From: Pseudorasbora parva
Taxonomy: Eukaryota > Chordata > Actinopteri > Cypriniformes > Gobionidae
DNA: 64,000 bases
Direction of reading: 5' to 3'
Assembly: GCF_024679245.1 (NCBI RefSeq)
Contig: NC_090173.1
Coordinates: 54,954,306-55,018,305, forward strand
The position numbers and the translations under genes were made by a program. Within the stretch, counting starts at the first letter, position 1; every line of letters starts with the position of its first letter. Positions 1 through 11,434 of the stretch are shown here, one piece after another. Below the pieces are notes generated by a model, which was given only the letters and a program-made list of their open reading frames with translations, was not told the DNA's origin and ran no database searches.

Positions 1-21
1 ATATCTGGCAACCTCGAGTCA

Positions 22-42
22 GGGGGGGGGGGGGGGGGGGGG
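22..42. repeat. poly-G run
   Basis: 21 consecutive G. Homopolymers of this kind (also C at 1878-1900 and 46302-46318) may have uncertain length in the assembly. Confidence 0.95.
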
Positions 43-404
43 AGATGGGGATACACCTCTCTGCAGTCAATTGAAAGTGATTGCAGTGCCAGTTTTGGCC
101 ACAATCTTACATACACTTCCTTTAAATAAATGAATAACACAATAGATTGAATCAATCTTTTTTGCGTTATGACAACTGCTAGTGAAATGATGTGCCACCA
201 AATAACTACATTGAGTAAGAGTAACTTACTTTATAGCATAATGCCTTCTGAAGTTGAGTATTTAACAAAGTGAAGTTTCGACATAACTGAGTGGTGGACC
301 TGGAGCCTGGATGCATTCTGTATGCTATGGGTTTGGCTGTATCTGTGAATGTTTAGTATTTGTGGGTCTGTAATAAAACTGTGCTGTCATATGTGGTGAC
401 TCAG

Positions 405-770
405 GGCAGCTGGACATGGCAGCCTGTGCGGGGGAGCGGTGTGACACCCCCAGAGTTTCCCCGTCCCGCGCCCAGATGAGCCGTTACCCTGGCAACACAG
501 CGCTTCATTCATGTGACGGGCTGTTGACGCTCTGGAAGAGGCATGAGTCGCATTACACGTAATTACAGCTAACGGAGCGAGCCATTACTCTCACTGTAAT
601 TAATGTCATCGGTGTCACTCAGAGGATACAAGCGAAGGCTTGAATTAGCAGTGTCTTTTTAGATGAATGATGCAAATGGAAAATAACGGGTGACTGTGAA
701 AGCGGTCGATCAAAGACATTTTGCTTTGTGGCCTCAATCCCCAATGTTGATTAATGTGAGAAACAGGTAT
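405..770. other. unique intronic block, possible conserved regulatory element
   Basis: This stretch shows no terminal repeats and does not resemble the repeat families of the window. It is more GC-balanced than its flanks and carries clustered homeodomain-type cores (GTAATTAC near 570, TGTAATTAATG near 596) and an octamer-like ATGCAAAT (about 670). That is the look of an intronic enhancer or conserved noncoding element, but conservation cannot be judged from one sequence. Confidence 0.25.
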
Positions 771-825
771 GCAGTACATAAGCACATCTATTTAACATGT
801 TAATGGTATTTTATGTCAAACTTTG

Positions 826-950
826 GTAACACTTTACAATAAGGCTACATAAATTAACAAAATATTTACAGCTTAGTTCATTTCAACATTTACATACATT
901 ATCAAAATCAAAAGTTGTATCTGCTCATATTTTTAATAGACCTGACATGA
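826..950. repeat. interspersed repeat fragment (GGTAACACTTTACAATAAGG type)
   Basis: Starts with a phrase I recognise as a very common fish repeat consensus, followed by AT-rich text with CATGAACTAATAATG, also typical of it. No terminal repeats or target duplication remain. The flanks 771-825 and 951-1141 show nothing further. Confidence 0.45.
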
Positions 951-1147
951 ACTAATAATGATCAGCTGTATTTTTTATTAAACTGGTCATAAAACACAGT
1001 TTCAGCCAGACTCGTGTTAATCTTGAGTAACTATAGAGTAGTATTGCATTCTTCATATCTCCAAAGAGTCTTTAGTTTTATCATATTTTTTATCATATTT
1101 TATAAAACAGCCGAGCTCGTGGAGGCGTGCAGTGGGCAGAGCTAAAG

Positions 1148-1514
1148 TATGGAAGCAGAAAAGACTCATTAATAATTCACGCCAAAAAAAACAAAAAAAA
1201 ACAAACAATGCACACGTGTAGCCAATTTCACATGCATGAAACCAAATTTACATGCACTATTCACGTGCGCAAAATAAAATTATATATTCATAAAATACAT
1301 TTCACAAATGCGAAATGCAATTCGTGGATTTACAACTGTGCACAAAAACTTACGAATGTTTAAAATGTACAAGTCTGTCCTTGAATGTGAATGTGCAAAT
1401 CGTCATTCGACTGATCCGGGTGGGAGGAGAGCGCTGCCAGGAGAGTCTCAAAAATACACACACACAAATACAACTCAATTCACACGCGAATGACAAGTCT
1501 TTTCTGCTTCCATA
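1148..1514. mobile_element. MITE with TATGG termini and 6-bp target duplication
   Basis: The ends are perfect 19-bp inverted repeats, TATGGAAGCAGAAAAGACT at the left and its complement at the right. They are flanked by a direct duplication CTAAAG (1142-1147 and 1515-1520). No transposase is present in 367 bp, so it is non-autonomous. A TATGG start with a 6-bp duplication recalls the IS3EU group; that assignment is from memory. The same features recur on the 15.7-kb composite at 33957-49644. Confidence 0.75.
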
Positions 1515-1527
1515 CTAAAGAGACATG

Positions 1528-1528
<1 letters not shown>

Positions 1529-1594
<66 letters not shown>
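1529..1594. repeat. (AC)n microsatellite
   Basis: 33 uninterrupted AC units directly right of the MITE. Confidence 0.98.
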
Positions 1595-1596
<2 letters not shown>

Positions 1597-2649
1597 ATTT
1601 TCAATTCACTATACGTTGGTGTTTTTCACATTATATATCACTTACACGCCAATTGCCAAAAAAACACACACATTTGATGCAGTTTCACTAACTGCCCATG
1701 GTTTCCAATCATGACTGGGAACAAACACACAAACACATTTGCAGAGTTTCCTTAACGTGCGGTTATTTGCAAAGTTCTTTTCCCAAAACACACTTGTTGT
1801 TGGTGTGTGTGTCTCATCCAGGAGAAGTGCCCATGCAAGCAATTACACTTCAAAATGAAGTCATACAGGGCCATACACCCCCCCCCCCCCCCCCCCCCCC
1901 AAAAAAAGGAGTGTATTTGGCACAGAAATACTGTCCATACTGTAATAGGTCCAACTGGCTTTTTGAAATGTTGTTCATGTTTAGCATGAGAATCAACTAG
2001 TGTAAATAAGGCAGAATGCATGAATTAGCATTAGACCCCCCGCTTTAAATACTGTATTACAAATAATCCATTAAATAACATTAACTAATAGAACTTAATG
2101 TTTTGCCATAACATCATATACAAATATTTGGTGTGATTGTTCCAAATGATTCAGCTGATGGTTGTTTTGTTTTAAAGCTGAAGCATCAGCCAAGTCTAAA
2201 ACCCTTGTTTTGGAGCAATAATTGCGTTTTAGGCGAGTAGGCGGTACTTCACTGTTGTCCGGGACACATTTTACCACCTTCAAATGTGGTTTGATATTCA
2301 TCACATTTAATCAGAAAACACTTTATACTTTTATTTTGTGCTGTACGCTTGATTAGATTAGATCACCCAAAACAAATGTGAAATAAAATAAAGAAACTGG
2401 AAGACAAGCACTGTGAATAGATGGGAAGAACTACAAACGAGCAGATTATGCCCAATGTCCAAAACACTTAGATTTAGTTCCCTCTAACATCCAAATCCAA
2501 ATTTGTAGCTTTGAACAAAACCAAACAAGAGGATCTTAAAAAAACATCCAACCCACAATTAGGTTTTTTTGGGCCTGTGATGGACAGGGTGCTTTGAAGT
2601 CTGGCTCAATCTCAAAAGCTTCTAAGAACATAATAAAACAGAGAATAAA
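1595..2649. other. intronic sequence without recognised gene
   Basis: Holds a 23-nt poly-C run (1878-1900) followed by seven A. The reading frames crossing it are proline or glycine homopolymer artefacts. I see no exon or terminal repeats here. Confidence 0.6.
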
Positions 2650-2925
2650 GGCCCATTCACACCAAGAATGATAAAACAATAACTATATTAACACTGTATT
2701 TATTATACTGGAGCACTGCAGTTATGTCGTTTGTTGGCTTAAATGCACAAGCTCTTTAAACTTGGAAGGATTCTGATTGGCTCTGAGAGTGATTCCAATG
2801 AAATCGTTCCTCTGTGTCATTTTTTTTTTGTTATAGTTCTAGGACTTTCCCATTCTCATAGAATTAAAAATGTTAAAACTTTTTAATCTCAATTATATAA
2901 TTATTGTCCATGGTGAGAACAGGCC
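2650..2925. mobile_element. short MITE with GGCC(C/T)(A/G)TTC termini
   Basis: The left end GGCCCATTCACACCA and the complement of the right end, GGCCTGTTCTCACCA, form imperfect inverted repeats around about 276 bp. A second, truncated relative starts near 29350 (GGCCCGTTCTCATCA, then the same CAATAACTATATTA stretch). No clear target duplication. Confidence 0.55.
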
Positions 2926-3582
2926 AACACAGAATCAGACACGTCATGTATCCAAAAAAAAAGGTTATTGTTGACTATATATATATATATATATATATAT
3001 GTTTACAAATGTAGGCCAAACAGTTTAAAAAGCCCCCGGTCAAGTGCGAAAAGCTTCAAGGGGTCCTATTATTCCCTTTTAAACAGGATGTCAAAAAAGT
3101 GTCGGCTGTCCCGAGTTTGTATGTGAAGTTTTAGCTCAAAATAACCCGCAGGTCATTTTTGATAGCATGTTAAAACTGTCACTTTTTGAGGGTGAGCAAA
3201 AACACGCCGCTTTTGTGTGTGTCCCTTTAAATGCAAATGAGCTGCTGCTCCCCGCCCACTTCCAAGAAGAGGGCGGAGCTTCAAGAGCACGCGTTAGCGG
3301 CTCCAATAGGCTACTTACACTGAGCTTTGTGACACACATCTGTTTTTAAATAGTATAGCTCACTTGTTACTGGTTATGTGTATTTTCAGTATTTTCAAAC
3401 CTGTAATAAGTGTCCGCAATGAGATTTAAAATCCTGGACAGGAGAAGAATTTTCAGAGACAGGAGAAGAGATATTTTAATGATTACTGTGTAAATAATTT
3501 TCCAAACTCAACTGAACGTGAAGCAGCGACTGTTAAACACACAGTCGGCGAATATTTCACCAAGGTGTAAGTGCTCGTCTAA
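2926..3582. other. (TA)n and repeat-like intronic sequence
   Basis: Contains (TA)n at 2976-3000. It then holds text of the GGGGTCCTATTATTCCC kind, common in fish TTAA-type elements, but no matching end is found. Outward of the SINE an inverted pair AGTGCTCGTCTAAA (3568) and TTTAGACGAGCACT (4061) suggests that the SINE landed in an older fold-back element. Confidence 0.4.
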
Positions 3583-3825
3583 ATATGGACTGCATTTATA
3601 TAGCGCTTTTATCCAAAACGCTTTACATTTTGCCTCACATTCACCCATTCACACACCGACGGCGATGTTAGCCATGTAAGGCCCCATCCAGCTCGTCGGG
3701 AGCAGCTGGGGTGAGGTGTCTTGCTCATGGACACTTCGACACTTGGCCAGGTGGAACCGGGGATCGAACCACCAACCTTCTGGTTTGTAGACAATGTACA
3801 TGAACCACTGAGCCACTGCCGCCCC
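3583..3825 (-). mobile_element. tRNA-derived SINE
   Basis: Read on the minus strand it opens with a tRNA-like head. It has an A-box-like TGGCTCAGTGG (complement at 3805-3815) and a B box GGTTCGATCCC (complement at 3760-3770), the internal RNA polymerase III promoter. It ends in a tail containing AAAAGCGCTATATAAATG. The same tail occurs on the LINE-type remnants at 50749-51370 and 60716-62999, as expected if the SINE borrows the reverse transcriptase of that LINE. The 72-codon frame over it is not a gene. Confidence 0.8.
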
Positions 3826-5731
3826 ATCTTAGTAAAAATAGGGAAAATAAATAAATAGGGACAGCAATGCTACAAACCTGATGAATATGTAATATTCGAT
3901 TATTAATTTGATTATATTAAATATTTTAATCGCTGTTCTGCTATTTTTTGTCAATCGTTTTGCTGGAACCTCCCAAGATCTAGTAAGTAGTTTGATCCAT
4001 TACGTCCAGTAAAATGATTGACAATGAAAAATGTCAGAATGGTGATTAAAATACTTCATTTTAGACGAGCACTGACACCCTGACCTACTTATTACATCTT
4101 GGGAGGTTTTTAATTACAGCCTAATTTCCACATCAGCTGGCAGTTTCACATACTGTGTCATTTACAGTAAGCGATGTGAAGCGTGTGCTTCAGGAGGCAT
4201 TGTGCTAAACCAACATTACTCTACAGTACAGAAACCCCTGATATTAGCTATAAGTAATAACAGAGCAAACAATCTTGAGAGTTGGACTTCTGAGAAGGAG
4301 CGCAGGCCGTTGTGTAACGTGTTTATTGTTTCATGTTCTCATCACAGCTCGTGCTTGCCGCCCACTCACTTCTGCTGGCTGATTGGTTAATGAGCTCAGC
4401 TGTACTCTAAGATGAGGTGAAGTACTCCCCTCCTACACTACAACTGAGAGCTCAACACAGAAACAGCAAAACTATCATCATTCATCAAGACGCTGGTATG
4501 ATGTATTAACATATACTGATAATAAGCTGTGCTTATACGGAAGAAAAATCACATAAATATGACAAATGTAATATCTCATCTGTTCTCCAAGACAGTTAAG
4601 ACACTCAGTTCTCACTTTAACTTAGAAAAAGTGAAGAGATCTCAACAAAATGTCCTCAGAATTGCCAACATTTGAGTGGTTGAACCAGTAAACAGGGACT
4701 TCATTTGTTACAATGTTGTATTTTCTTCTTGGTTCGGTTCCCTTTCACAAGGCACACTTTAAGCGTAAAGATGTATTTACAAAATGTGTTCACATGCGAG
4801 TACATCTTATTAGTCATTGAGTTTCCTCTGCATCATCCATCAAGATGACTGACAAGTTCGCTCCATAAGCTTATTGTGGATTTATTTGTAAATGTCGAGA
4901 CACATGTAAGCTTCACAAGAATGCAATCGTCATTCCCGCTTCCCGCTTCCAAATGCAATCCGTTATCAACTGTGATAACTAATCTGCTCACTCACAGAAA
5001 CAGACACTACTGCTTTTTTATAAAGCATATATTTCCCGTTATGAATTATAATACCATTTGGTTCGCTGTGTCAGATTGCATTCGTTTACAACCTGGCCGA
5101 GATCCACCTCATTCAGACGGTCTCGGAGCGATGGTTTTGGTGCGGATCCGAGCGCAATTGCCGTGTTCACAAAATGCCTAAAGGAACCAAACCAAGGGAG
5201 AAAATGCACAGAAACCAACGCTCAGGTGTGAAAGCACCCTTAGTGGCCCAGTATGATGATGTTGCTGCAGCCAACTCAATACCTAGATAGCTCTGCTCTT
5301 AAGGTGATGACAAACGGGGCAACTTTGTGAGCAATGTTGTTTTCAACAGGCAACCATGTGAGACATAGGGCCCATGACTGATTTAAAGTATCCAGATAGA
5401 AATTTGTTCCAATTCTCTATGGGAATGTGCTCAAACATCTCTCTGCAACACTGCTCAAAAAAGCTCTTGGCTGTTGACTCAGACTGGTCAAACGTAGGAG
5501 TTCCCTTATCAGGTAACTTTGGCAGTTGAGCTTTTTTCCCTAGCGCCTCAAGGCTATGCACAGTGTCTCAAGATGCGTCCTAATTGTGTGTTGATGCTTA
5601 TATCGACCTCTGGGTTGAGGCCCTCTGAGCTCTTCAGTGCGTATGCTTGGTGGCTTTTACAGTTTGCAGGCAGGCATTGATCACGCTTAAGCAACGAAAA
5701 TATATTTCCATATATTTGTGATCAATATATA
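3826..5731. other. intronic sequence with old repeat remnants
   Basis: The first part holds a second inverted pair, CCTCCCAAGATCTAGTAAG (3968) against the complement near 4083-4104. Around 4726-5240 lies a probable DNA-element remnant, beginning GGTTCGGTTCCCTTTCACA and ending GGTGTGAAAGCACCCTTAG. A 72-codon minus frame at 5343-5561 has no recognisable domain and is not called as a gene. Otherwise I see nothing. Confidence 0.45.
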
Positions 5732-5739
5732 TTAAATTG

Positions 5740-7304
5740 TAGGGCTGAAACGATTCATCGAGTAACTCGAGTTAATCGAATCAAAAAAATCCTCGAGGCA
5801 AAATCATCTGCCTCGATGCTTCGCTTAGTCCATTTAACTACACACAGATATTGCAGAAAGACATTTTTTGTGTAAGGACTCGGAGTATGAGCGGATTGCG
5901 GTTATATCAATTTTATAATATTAAAATTGAAGGTGGATGAGAGAAATCGTCAATATGTTGATTTTAATAAAGACGCGGAACTCTCATATCACGCTAAAAC
6001 GCAATGAATGCGTGTCGTTCTTTAACTTTCGTTTTCATCTCATGTCGAGATCAAAGACCGCAATGCGAGAGAGAGAGAGCGGGCGGGCATCAGCACTGGT
6101 AATATCATTTAATATCGCTGTTTTTAAATGCAGACAACTGTGTGTTGAGCTTCAGGATGCGATGCTGAACATTTAAGTTTCATTTGCGGCAGTACATGCG
6201 TCAGCTGAGGAGATACGAGCAACTCCAAACACATGAACGCGATGGAGTTTGCAGCTTTGCACATGGATCACCGTCATTGTGATGTGTGTGAAATCTTTAA
6301 TGAGACTTTATATATCCTACTTGATAATATCTTCGAAATGCATCATTAGATGTTCTCAATACTAGGCGCAACGCTGCCTATGCCCTGCTTACGCGTGCAG
6401 TGTGAAGCCGGTGTAACGCGCGCGCGTTTGTGATGAGCAGCGCTTGTGCTTTCAGAGCTGATCAGAGCTGCGTGCTTTCATTGATTTGTGTAATTGAATC
6501 ACACTTTAATCATATTTATAGCTACTAACTTAAAACAAGCTTTGTTACAATGATGAATGATTAGCTCAAAAGATCAGCATGTGTGATGTACTTTAACTGA
6601 ATTAAACATATCTCGCGTTTGATCACGTTCTAGCGGTTATTCCTCCGTGTGATGTATAGGTTGTCGACCCTGGTTTATGTAAATGTAATTTTGCCAAAAT
6701 AAGTTTTTTTGTTTTGTTTAGCAACCTACTTCAGTGTAGCTAATATGTGACGATAGCATCGCGCTTAACACGGAGGATTTGAAGTTGTGACTACCGGTGC
6801 GGGTGGATGGTTTGCTTCTAACAGCTGATTCGGTGACAATAGAGCTGATCCGCGCATCTCTTTTTCCAAGTTAACCTGTCCAATATGTTGCTCCAGTAAA
6901 GGAGTAAATAAGACAGTAAATGCTTATGTCATGCCTGAGCTGAAGCTGAAACATGAAAGTTAAGTTGCACAACATAAATACAATGTTAAGTTATTTATAT
7001 TATTTATAGAATATTAGAATATTTATATTATATAGAATATTTATATTTATATTAGCATTATTGTTATTTATATTACTACTATTTAGATTTATTGGTGTTG
7101 GTTTATTAATGTATGCAATTTCAGCAATAAAACTTAATTTTTCTAAAAAGAAAACAAATTAGATGTTAATTTTAAGATACCCGTCTTATTGTCTCTTATT
7201 GCTCTTTAATAAAGGAAAAGTAATTATTATCCGATTAATCGATTAATCGATCGATTAAGTGGTAGATTAATCGATTACAAAAAGAATCGATAGCTGCAGC
7301 CCTA
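5740..7304. mobile_element. non-autonomous hAT element (TAGGGCTG ends)
   Basis: Starts TAGGGCTGAAACGATT and ends with the complement of TAGGGCTGCAGCTATCGATT. It is flanked by a perfect 8-bp direct duplication TTAAATTG (5732-5739 and 7305-7312), the hAT signature. Subterminal stretches rich in TTAATCGA lie at both ends. No transposase frame is present in 1,565 bp; the 79-codon frame at 5937 is unremarkable. Confidence 0.9.
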
Positions 7305-7804
7305 TTAAATTGTTTAATATATTGACAATTATACAAAATAATATAATGTGTTTATATACAATATATTGACATTTAAAACATGCAAAGTCAAACACAAATT
7401 AGTTGAGTTCAAAATACTCCAAAATCTGATGTGAACAGCCAACGGCAATATTTCTTTAAAATGTGTGGAAAATGATTGGCTTAAACTTCTCCTGAAAGTT
7501 GTAAGTTGTTAATACAAAGACATACAAAAGAGTGTTTGGAAAATTATAGACCGTTTCGCTTGAAGTCACCATTATGGTGATCAGTGTTAGCTTTTCTTTG
7601 GCTGTTGTATTTAGGCAAATTTGCTACAGCAAAGAAAACCTTTGAAAATGTTGGGGATAATCTGTTGGTTGTTCAGTGAAAACTACATCTTTACAAATGT
7701 TATTAAATAATTGAAAATAATTCTCATGGTTAAAGAGCCAGCAATGTTGCGGCCCCAATTGCATTTGTGTGTGCACAAAACATTATGAACTACTACAACA
7801 TATA

Positions 7805-7976
7805 GACACAAAGACATCAAGAATCAGCATATGAATCTCAACAATGGTGACATGCTTCATGCTGTAGTGCATGCTGGGAGCATAAAATTCAACTATGGCT
7901 CCCAGCATGCATTGCAGCATGAAGCATGTCGCCATTGTTGAGATTCATATGCTGATTGTAGATGTCTGTGTGTGTC
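7805..7976. repeat. palindromic CCCAGCATGCATTGCAG module
   Basis: Two inverted arms of about 76-80 bp (7805-7880 and 7897-7976) around a 16-nt spacer. Related single or double arms occur at about 12572-12660, 23478-23600 and 53535-53765, always inside fold-back or CACTG-ended elements. It therefore appears to be an internal module of that family. Confidence 0.8.
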
Positions 7977-8486
7977 TTAATGAGGCAGAAGTACAAACAC
8001 ACAGTTATTACAGCCAAAGAAAAAACAATGTTAAAGGATTAGTTCACCTCAAAATTAGTTGGTAAATGGTGTGCGACGTCCTCAGATGCGGTGTAAGCAT
8101 TTTGAACAGTGAGGTTGAATATAGAAGGTGACTTGCTGAAAACTAGATACAGTCTTGTTCAAAATAATAGCAGTACAATGTGACTAACCAGAATAATCAA
8201 GGTTTTTCGTATATTTTTTTATTGCTACGTGGCAAACAAGTTACCAGTAGGTTCAGTAGATTCTCAGAAAACAAATGAGACCCAGCATTCATGATATGCA
8301 CGCTCTTAAGGCTGTGCAATTGGGAAATTAGTTGAATTAGTTGAAAGGGGTGTGTTCAAAAAAATAGCAGTGTGGCATTCAATCACTGAGGTCATCAAAT
8401 TTGTAAAGAAACAGGTGTGAATCAGGTGGCCCCTATTTAAGGATGAAGCCAACACTTGTTGAACATGCATTTGAAAGCTGAGGAAA

Positions 8487-8787
8487 ATGGGTCGTTCAAG
8501 ACATTGTTCAGAAGAACAGCGTACTTTGATTAAAAAGTTGATTAGAGAGGGGAAAACCTATAAAGAGGTGCAAAAAATGATAGGCTGTTCAGCTAAAATG
8601 ATCTCCAATGCCTTAAAATGGAGAGCAAAACCAGAGAGACGTGGAAGAAAACGGAAGACAACCATCAAAATGGATAGAAGAATAACCAGAATGGCAAAGG
8701 CTCAGCCAATGATCACCTCCAGGATGATCAAAGACAGTCTGGAGTTACCTGTAAGTACTGTGACAGTTAGAAGACGTCTGTGTGAAG
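8487..8787 (+). pseudogene. Tc1 transposase, N-terminal part (split gene)
   Basis: Begins MGRSRHCSEEQRTLIKKL. It carries the paired-like helix-turn-helix region used for binding the terminal repeats (about residues 5-50), then a basic RRGRKRK linker and a second helix region ending VSTVTVRRRLCEA. The frame is cut at codon 101 by the hAT insertion; what follows to 8855 is read-through into the hAT end. Its partner is 10770-11434. Confidence 0.9.
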
Positions 8788-10761
8788 CTGGGTTTCCGTT
8801 GTCCGGTAATTACCGGACATTGGCCGGGAAAAAAATTAAATGTCCGACAAAATGAAATCTTTTCGGTCAAATTGTCAGATTAAAACTGCCTCTTATCGAT
8901 ACCGTAAGCCTGCGACGTGATGCCCTCGCTGTCATGACAGCGCTCCGTGGCTATGGAGGATTGCAATTCTCCACACCCTGCGAAGCAGAGTAGGCTATGT
9001 GAGCGGAGCGGAGCAGCGAGATTTTGAATGGAGTGAGGAGCGATTTTTTTTAAAAGTCGGAGCGTTGTGGTTTTTACTCGCTCCGAGAGCGCTCCACTAC
9101 CGCTCCATCACAAGAACAATTTATGACAACGGGCCGGCACAGAACCCATGAACCCATCGGTAAAATGATGTTCGTTCAAATCCAGCTCAGACATGACATA
9201 AATCTGTAGCTTACTATAGGCTACTTGTTGTAGCCATTAAACAATGTTTTTTTTCTTCATATTTATGTTTAAATATTATAATATTATTTTTAGATTTCAT
9301 CTGATTATGATAGGCTATAAGTGCAAAGATGCAAGTGGGTCAGAAATTATTTTGGTGGTTATATTTAGTTTAATATTAAGTTTTGTTTTGTAAAAATCCT
9401 TTCTTTCGTTTTGTACAAATTGTCTCTTAATTTTAATAAAGGTGTCTTCGGTTAATTGCATGTATTTAATAAATAAGATATAAATAAGTAGGCTAGACTA
9501 GGTGTGAGACTAGCCTACTCTACTAGCCTACTCTGGAAGCCATCGCTTTCATTGCTCATTAACTGAAGCGCGTCTCAAATAAACTGAAACTCGGCAGGCT
9601 CGCCTCAGACATGAGGAATATGTAGCCTAATATGTGTAGAAACGAAAAGATTTAAATAAGCACATAGTGCAGTGTTCAGAACTCACGGTAAACAACCAGC
9701 TTGATACAGATGATCACGGCGATGGGCATGAGCGGGATGTTAAAGTTTAAGGGAATTTTTTATTTTTTTTTACCTTCTACTGAATCTGATCGGGTGCAAG
9801 CACATTTTAAACAGGTAGCACTTATTCACACACGTAATTTTGTGAATAAGTAATTTTGTCGTTTTCTCTAATGCATTCAAAAACATCTTGTAGTGCTTAC
9901 CTGCTTACAGTTATCAGTATACTGTTATATTCTATTATATGATTTTGTCATTTCACACGGTGGCCAATTTAAATGTTACCAACTAAATGAGACATACTGA
10001 GTTTATAATTAAATTTATTAATTGCGTTTAATTATTGCATCTAAACACAATAGTGTTGTGCCAAGATTTTTCACGTGAATAAAGGCATATAGATTTGCAC
10101 ACTTTGCTTATAATCCCTGGTCTAGTCTGTTAAACTTGTCAGAAGTTCTCGTTTCTAATCTGCCCTCGTGGTCTATTTTTTCTCTCATCAAAACCGAATA
10201 CCATCAGTGGTTGTACATCAAGAGCAGGAACAGTTTTTGTGCATTTTGTTTCGCGAACTGACCGGAACAAACAGAAAGTCTCTGCAACGGCGTTAAGCGT
10301 TAGATTAAAGCGCTCGTCTATGTGGAGACTGCACGAGCCGCAAGAGAAATCTGCTCCACTGATAACAGCGGCAACGAGCGCCTGATCGCCTCTTATTTAA
10401 CAAACGAATGAAATTATACTCTTCTAGTTAACCAGAGATGTTTTGTTTGTATTAGTTAGGTTCATCCGTGAAGCAAGATAAAAAAGTGGTGGGGACATGT
10501 CCCACCTGTCCCACCCGCAAATTACGCCTATGAGTTAAAAAAATTGGTTGATTGACGCCAATCGGACGTTCATGTTTTTTTCCGTCTATTTGAAAGTTAG
10601 GCTAATAAACATGTTGCATATACGGCCTGATTATGTCTTTTTTTTTAAGTTACACAAACTGCTTTCAGGAATTTTTGACCGGCATATCATCAAAACGTCC
10701 GGAAAACGAAACCTCTGCCGGTCACTTTGACCGGCACCATTTTTTTCTAGCGGAAACTCTG
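8788..10761. mobile_element. non-autonomous hAT element inside the Tc1 transposase
   Basis: The left end is CTGGGTTTCCGTT and the complement of the right end is CAGAGTTTCCGCT. The 8-bp direct duplication GTGTGAAG (8780-8787 and 10762-10769) identifies hAT-type insertion. Just inside each end lies a palindrome: GTCCGGTAATTACCGGAC at about 8801 (perfect, 18 bp) and GCCGGTCA-CTT-TGACCGGC near 10717. The interior of about 2 kb has no transposase; 9000-9110 is rich in GAGCGGAG or CGCTCCG motifs. Confidence 0.9.
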
Positions 10762-10769
10762 GTGTGAAG

Positions 10770-11434
10770 CTAATCTATTTTCAAGAATCCCCCGCAAAGT
10801 CCCTCTGTTAAAAAAAAGGCATGTGCAGAAGAGGTTACAATTTGCCAAAGAACACATCAACTGGCCTAAAGAGAAATGGAGGAACATTTTGTGGACTGAT
10901 GAGAGTAAAATTGTTCTTTTTGGGTCCAAGGGCCACAGGCAGTTTGTGAGACGACCCCCAAACTCTGAATTCAAGCCACAGTACACAGTGAAGACAGTGA
11001 AGCATGGAGGTGCAAGCATCATGATATGGGCATGTTTCTCCTACTATAGTGTTGGGCCTATTTATCGCATACCAGGGATCATGGATCAGTTTGCATATGT
11101 TAAAATACTTGAAGAGGTCATGTTGCCCTATGCTGAAGAGGACATGCCCTTGAAACGGTTGTTTCAACAAGACAATGACCCAAAACACACTAGTAAACGG
11201 GCAAAGTCTTGGTTCCAAACCAACAAAATTAATGTTATGGAGTGGCCAGCCCAATCTCCAGACCTTAATCCAATTGAGAACTTGTGGGGTGATATCAAAA
11301 ATGCTGTTTCTGAAGCAAAACCAAGAAATGTGAATGAATTGTGGAATGTTGTTAAACAATCATGGAGTGGAATAACAGCTGAGAGGTGCCACAAGTTGGT
11401 TGACTCCATGCCACACAGATGTCAAGCAGTTTAA
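10770..11434 (+). pseudogene. Tc1 transposase, C-terminal catalytic part
   Basis: After excising the hAT insert the frame runs on from codon 101 with no stop or shift and ends with TAA at 11432-11434, giving about 321 residues (family usual about 340). The DDE/D nuclease residues are all visible: D in WTDESK, D in QQDNDPKH, and E in [11 protein letters not shown], with 34 residues between the last two (DD34E). The element was therefore probably coding-competent when it was hit. In its present state it cannot make transposase. Confidence 0.92.

Noticed and set aside
5343..5561. 72-codon minus frame (MHSLEALGKKAQL...)
   Set aside because: Looks protein-like in composition, but no family recognised and no convincing splice borders; left uncalled.
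10835..11359. 174-codon minus frame
   Set aside because: Antisense shadow of the Tc1 transposase C-terminal half.
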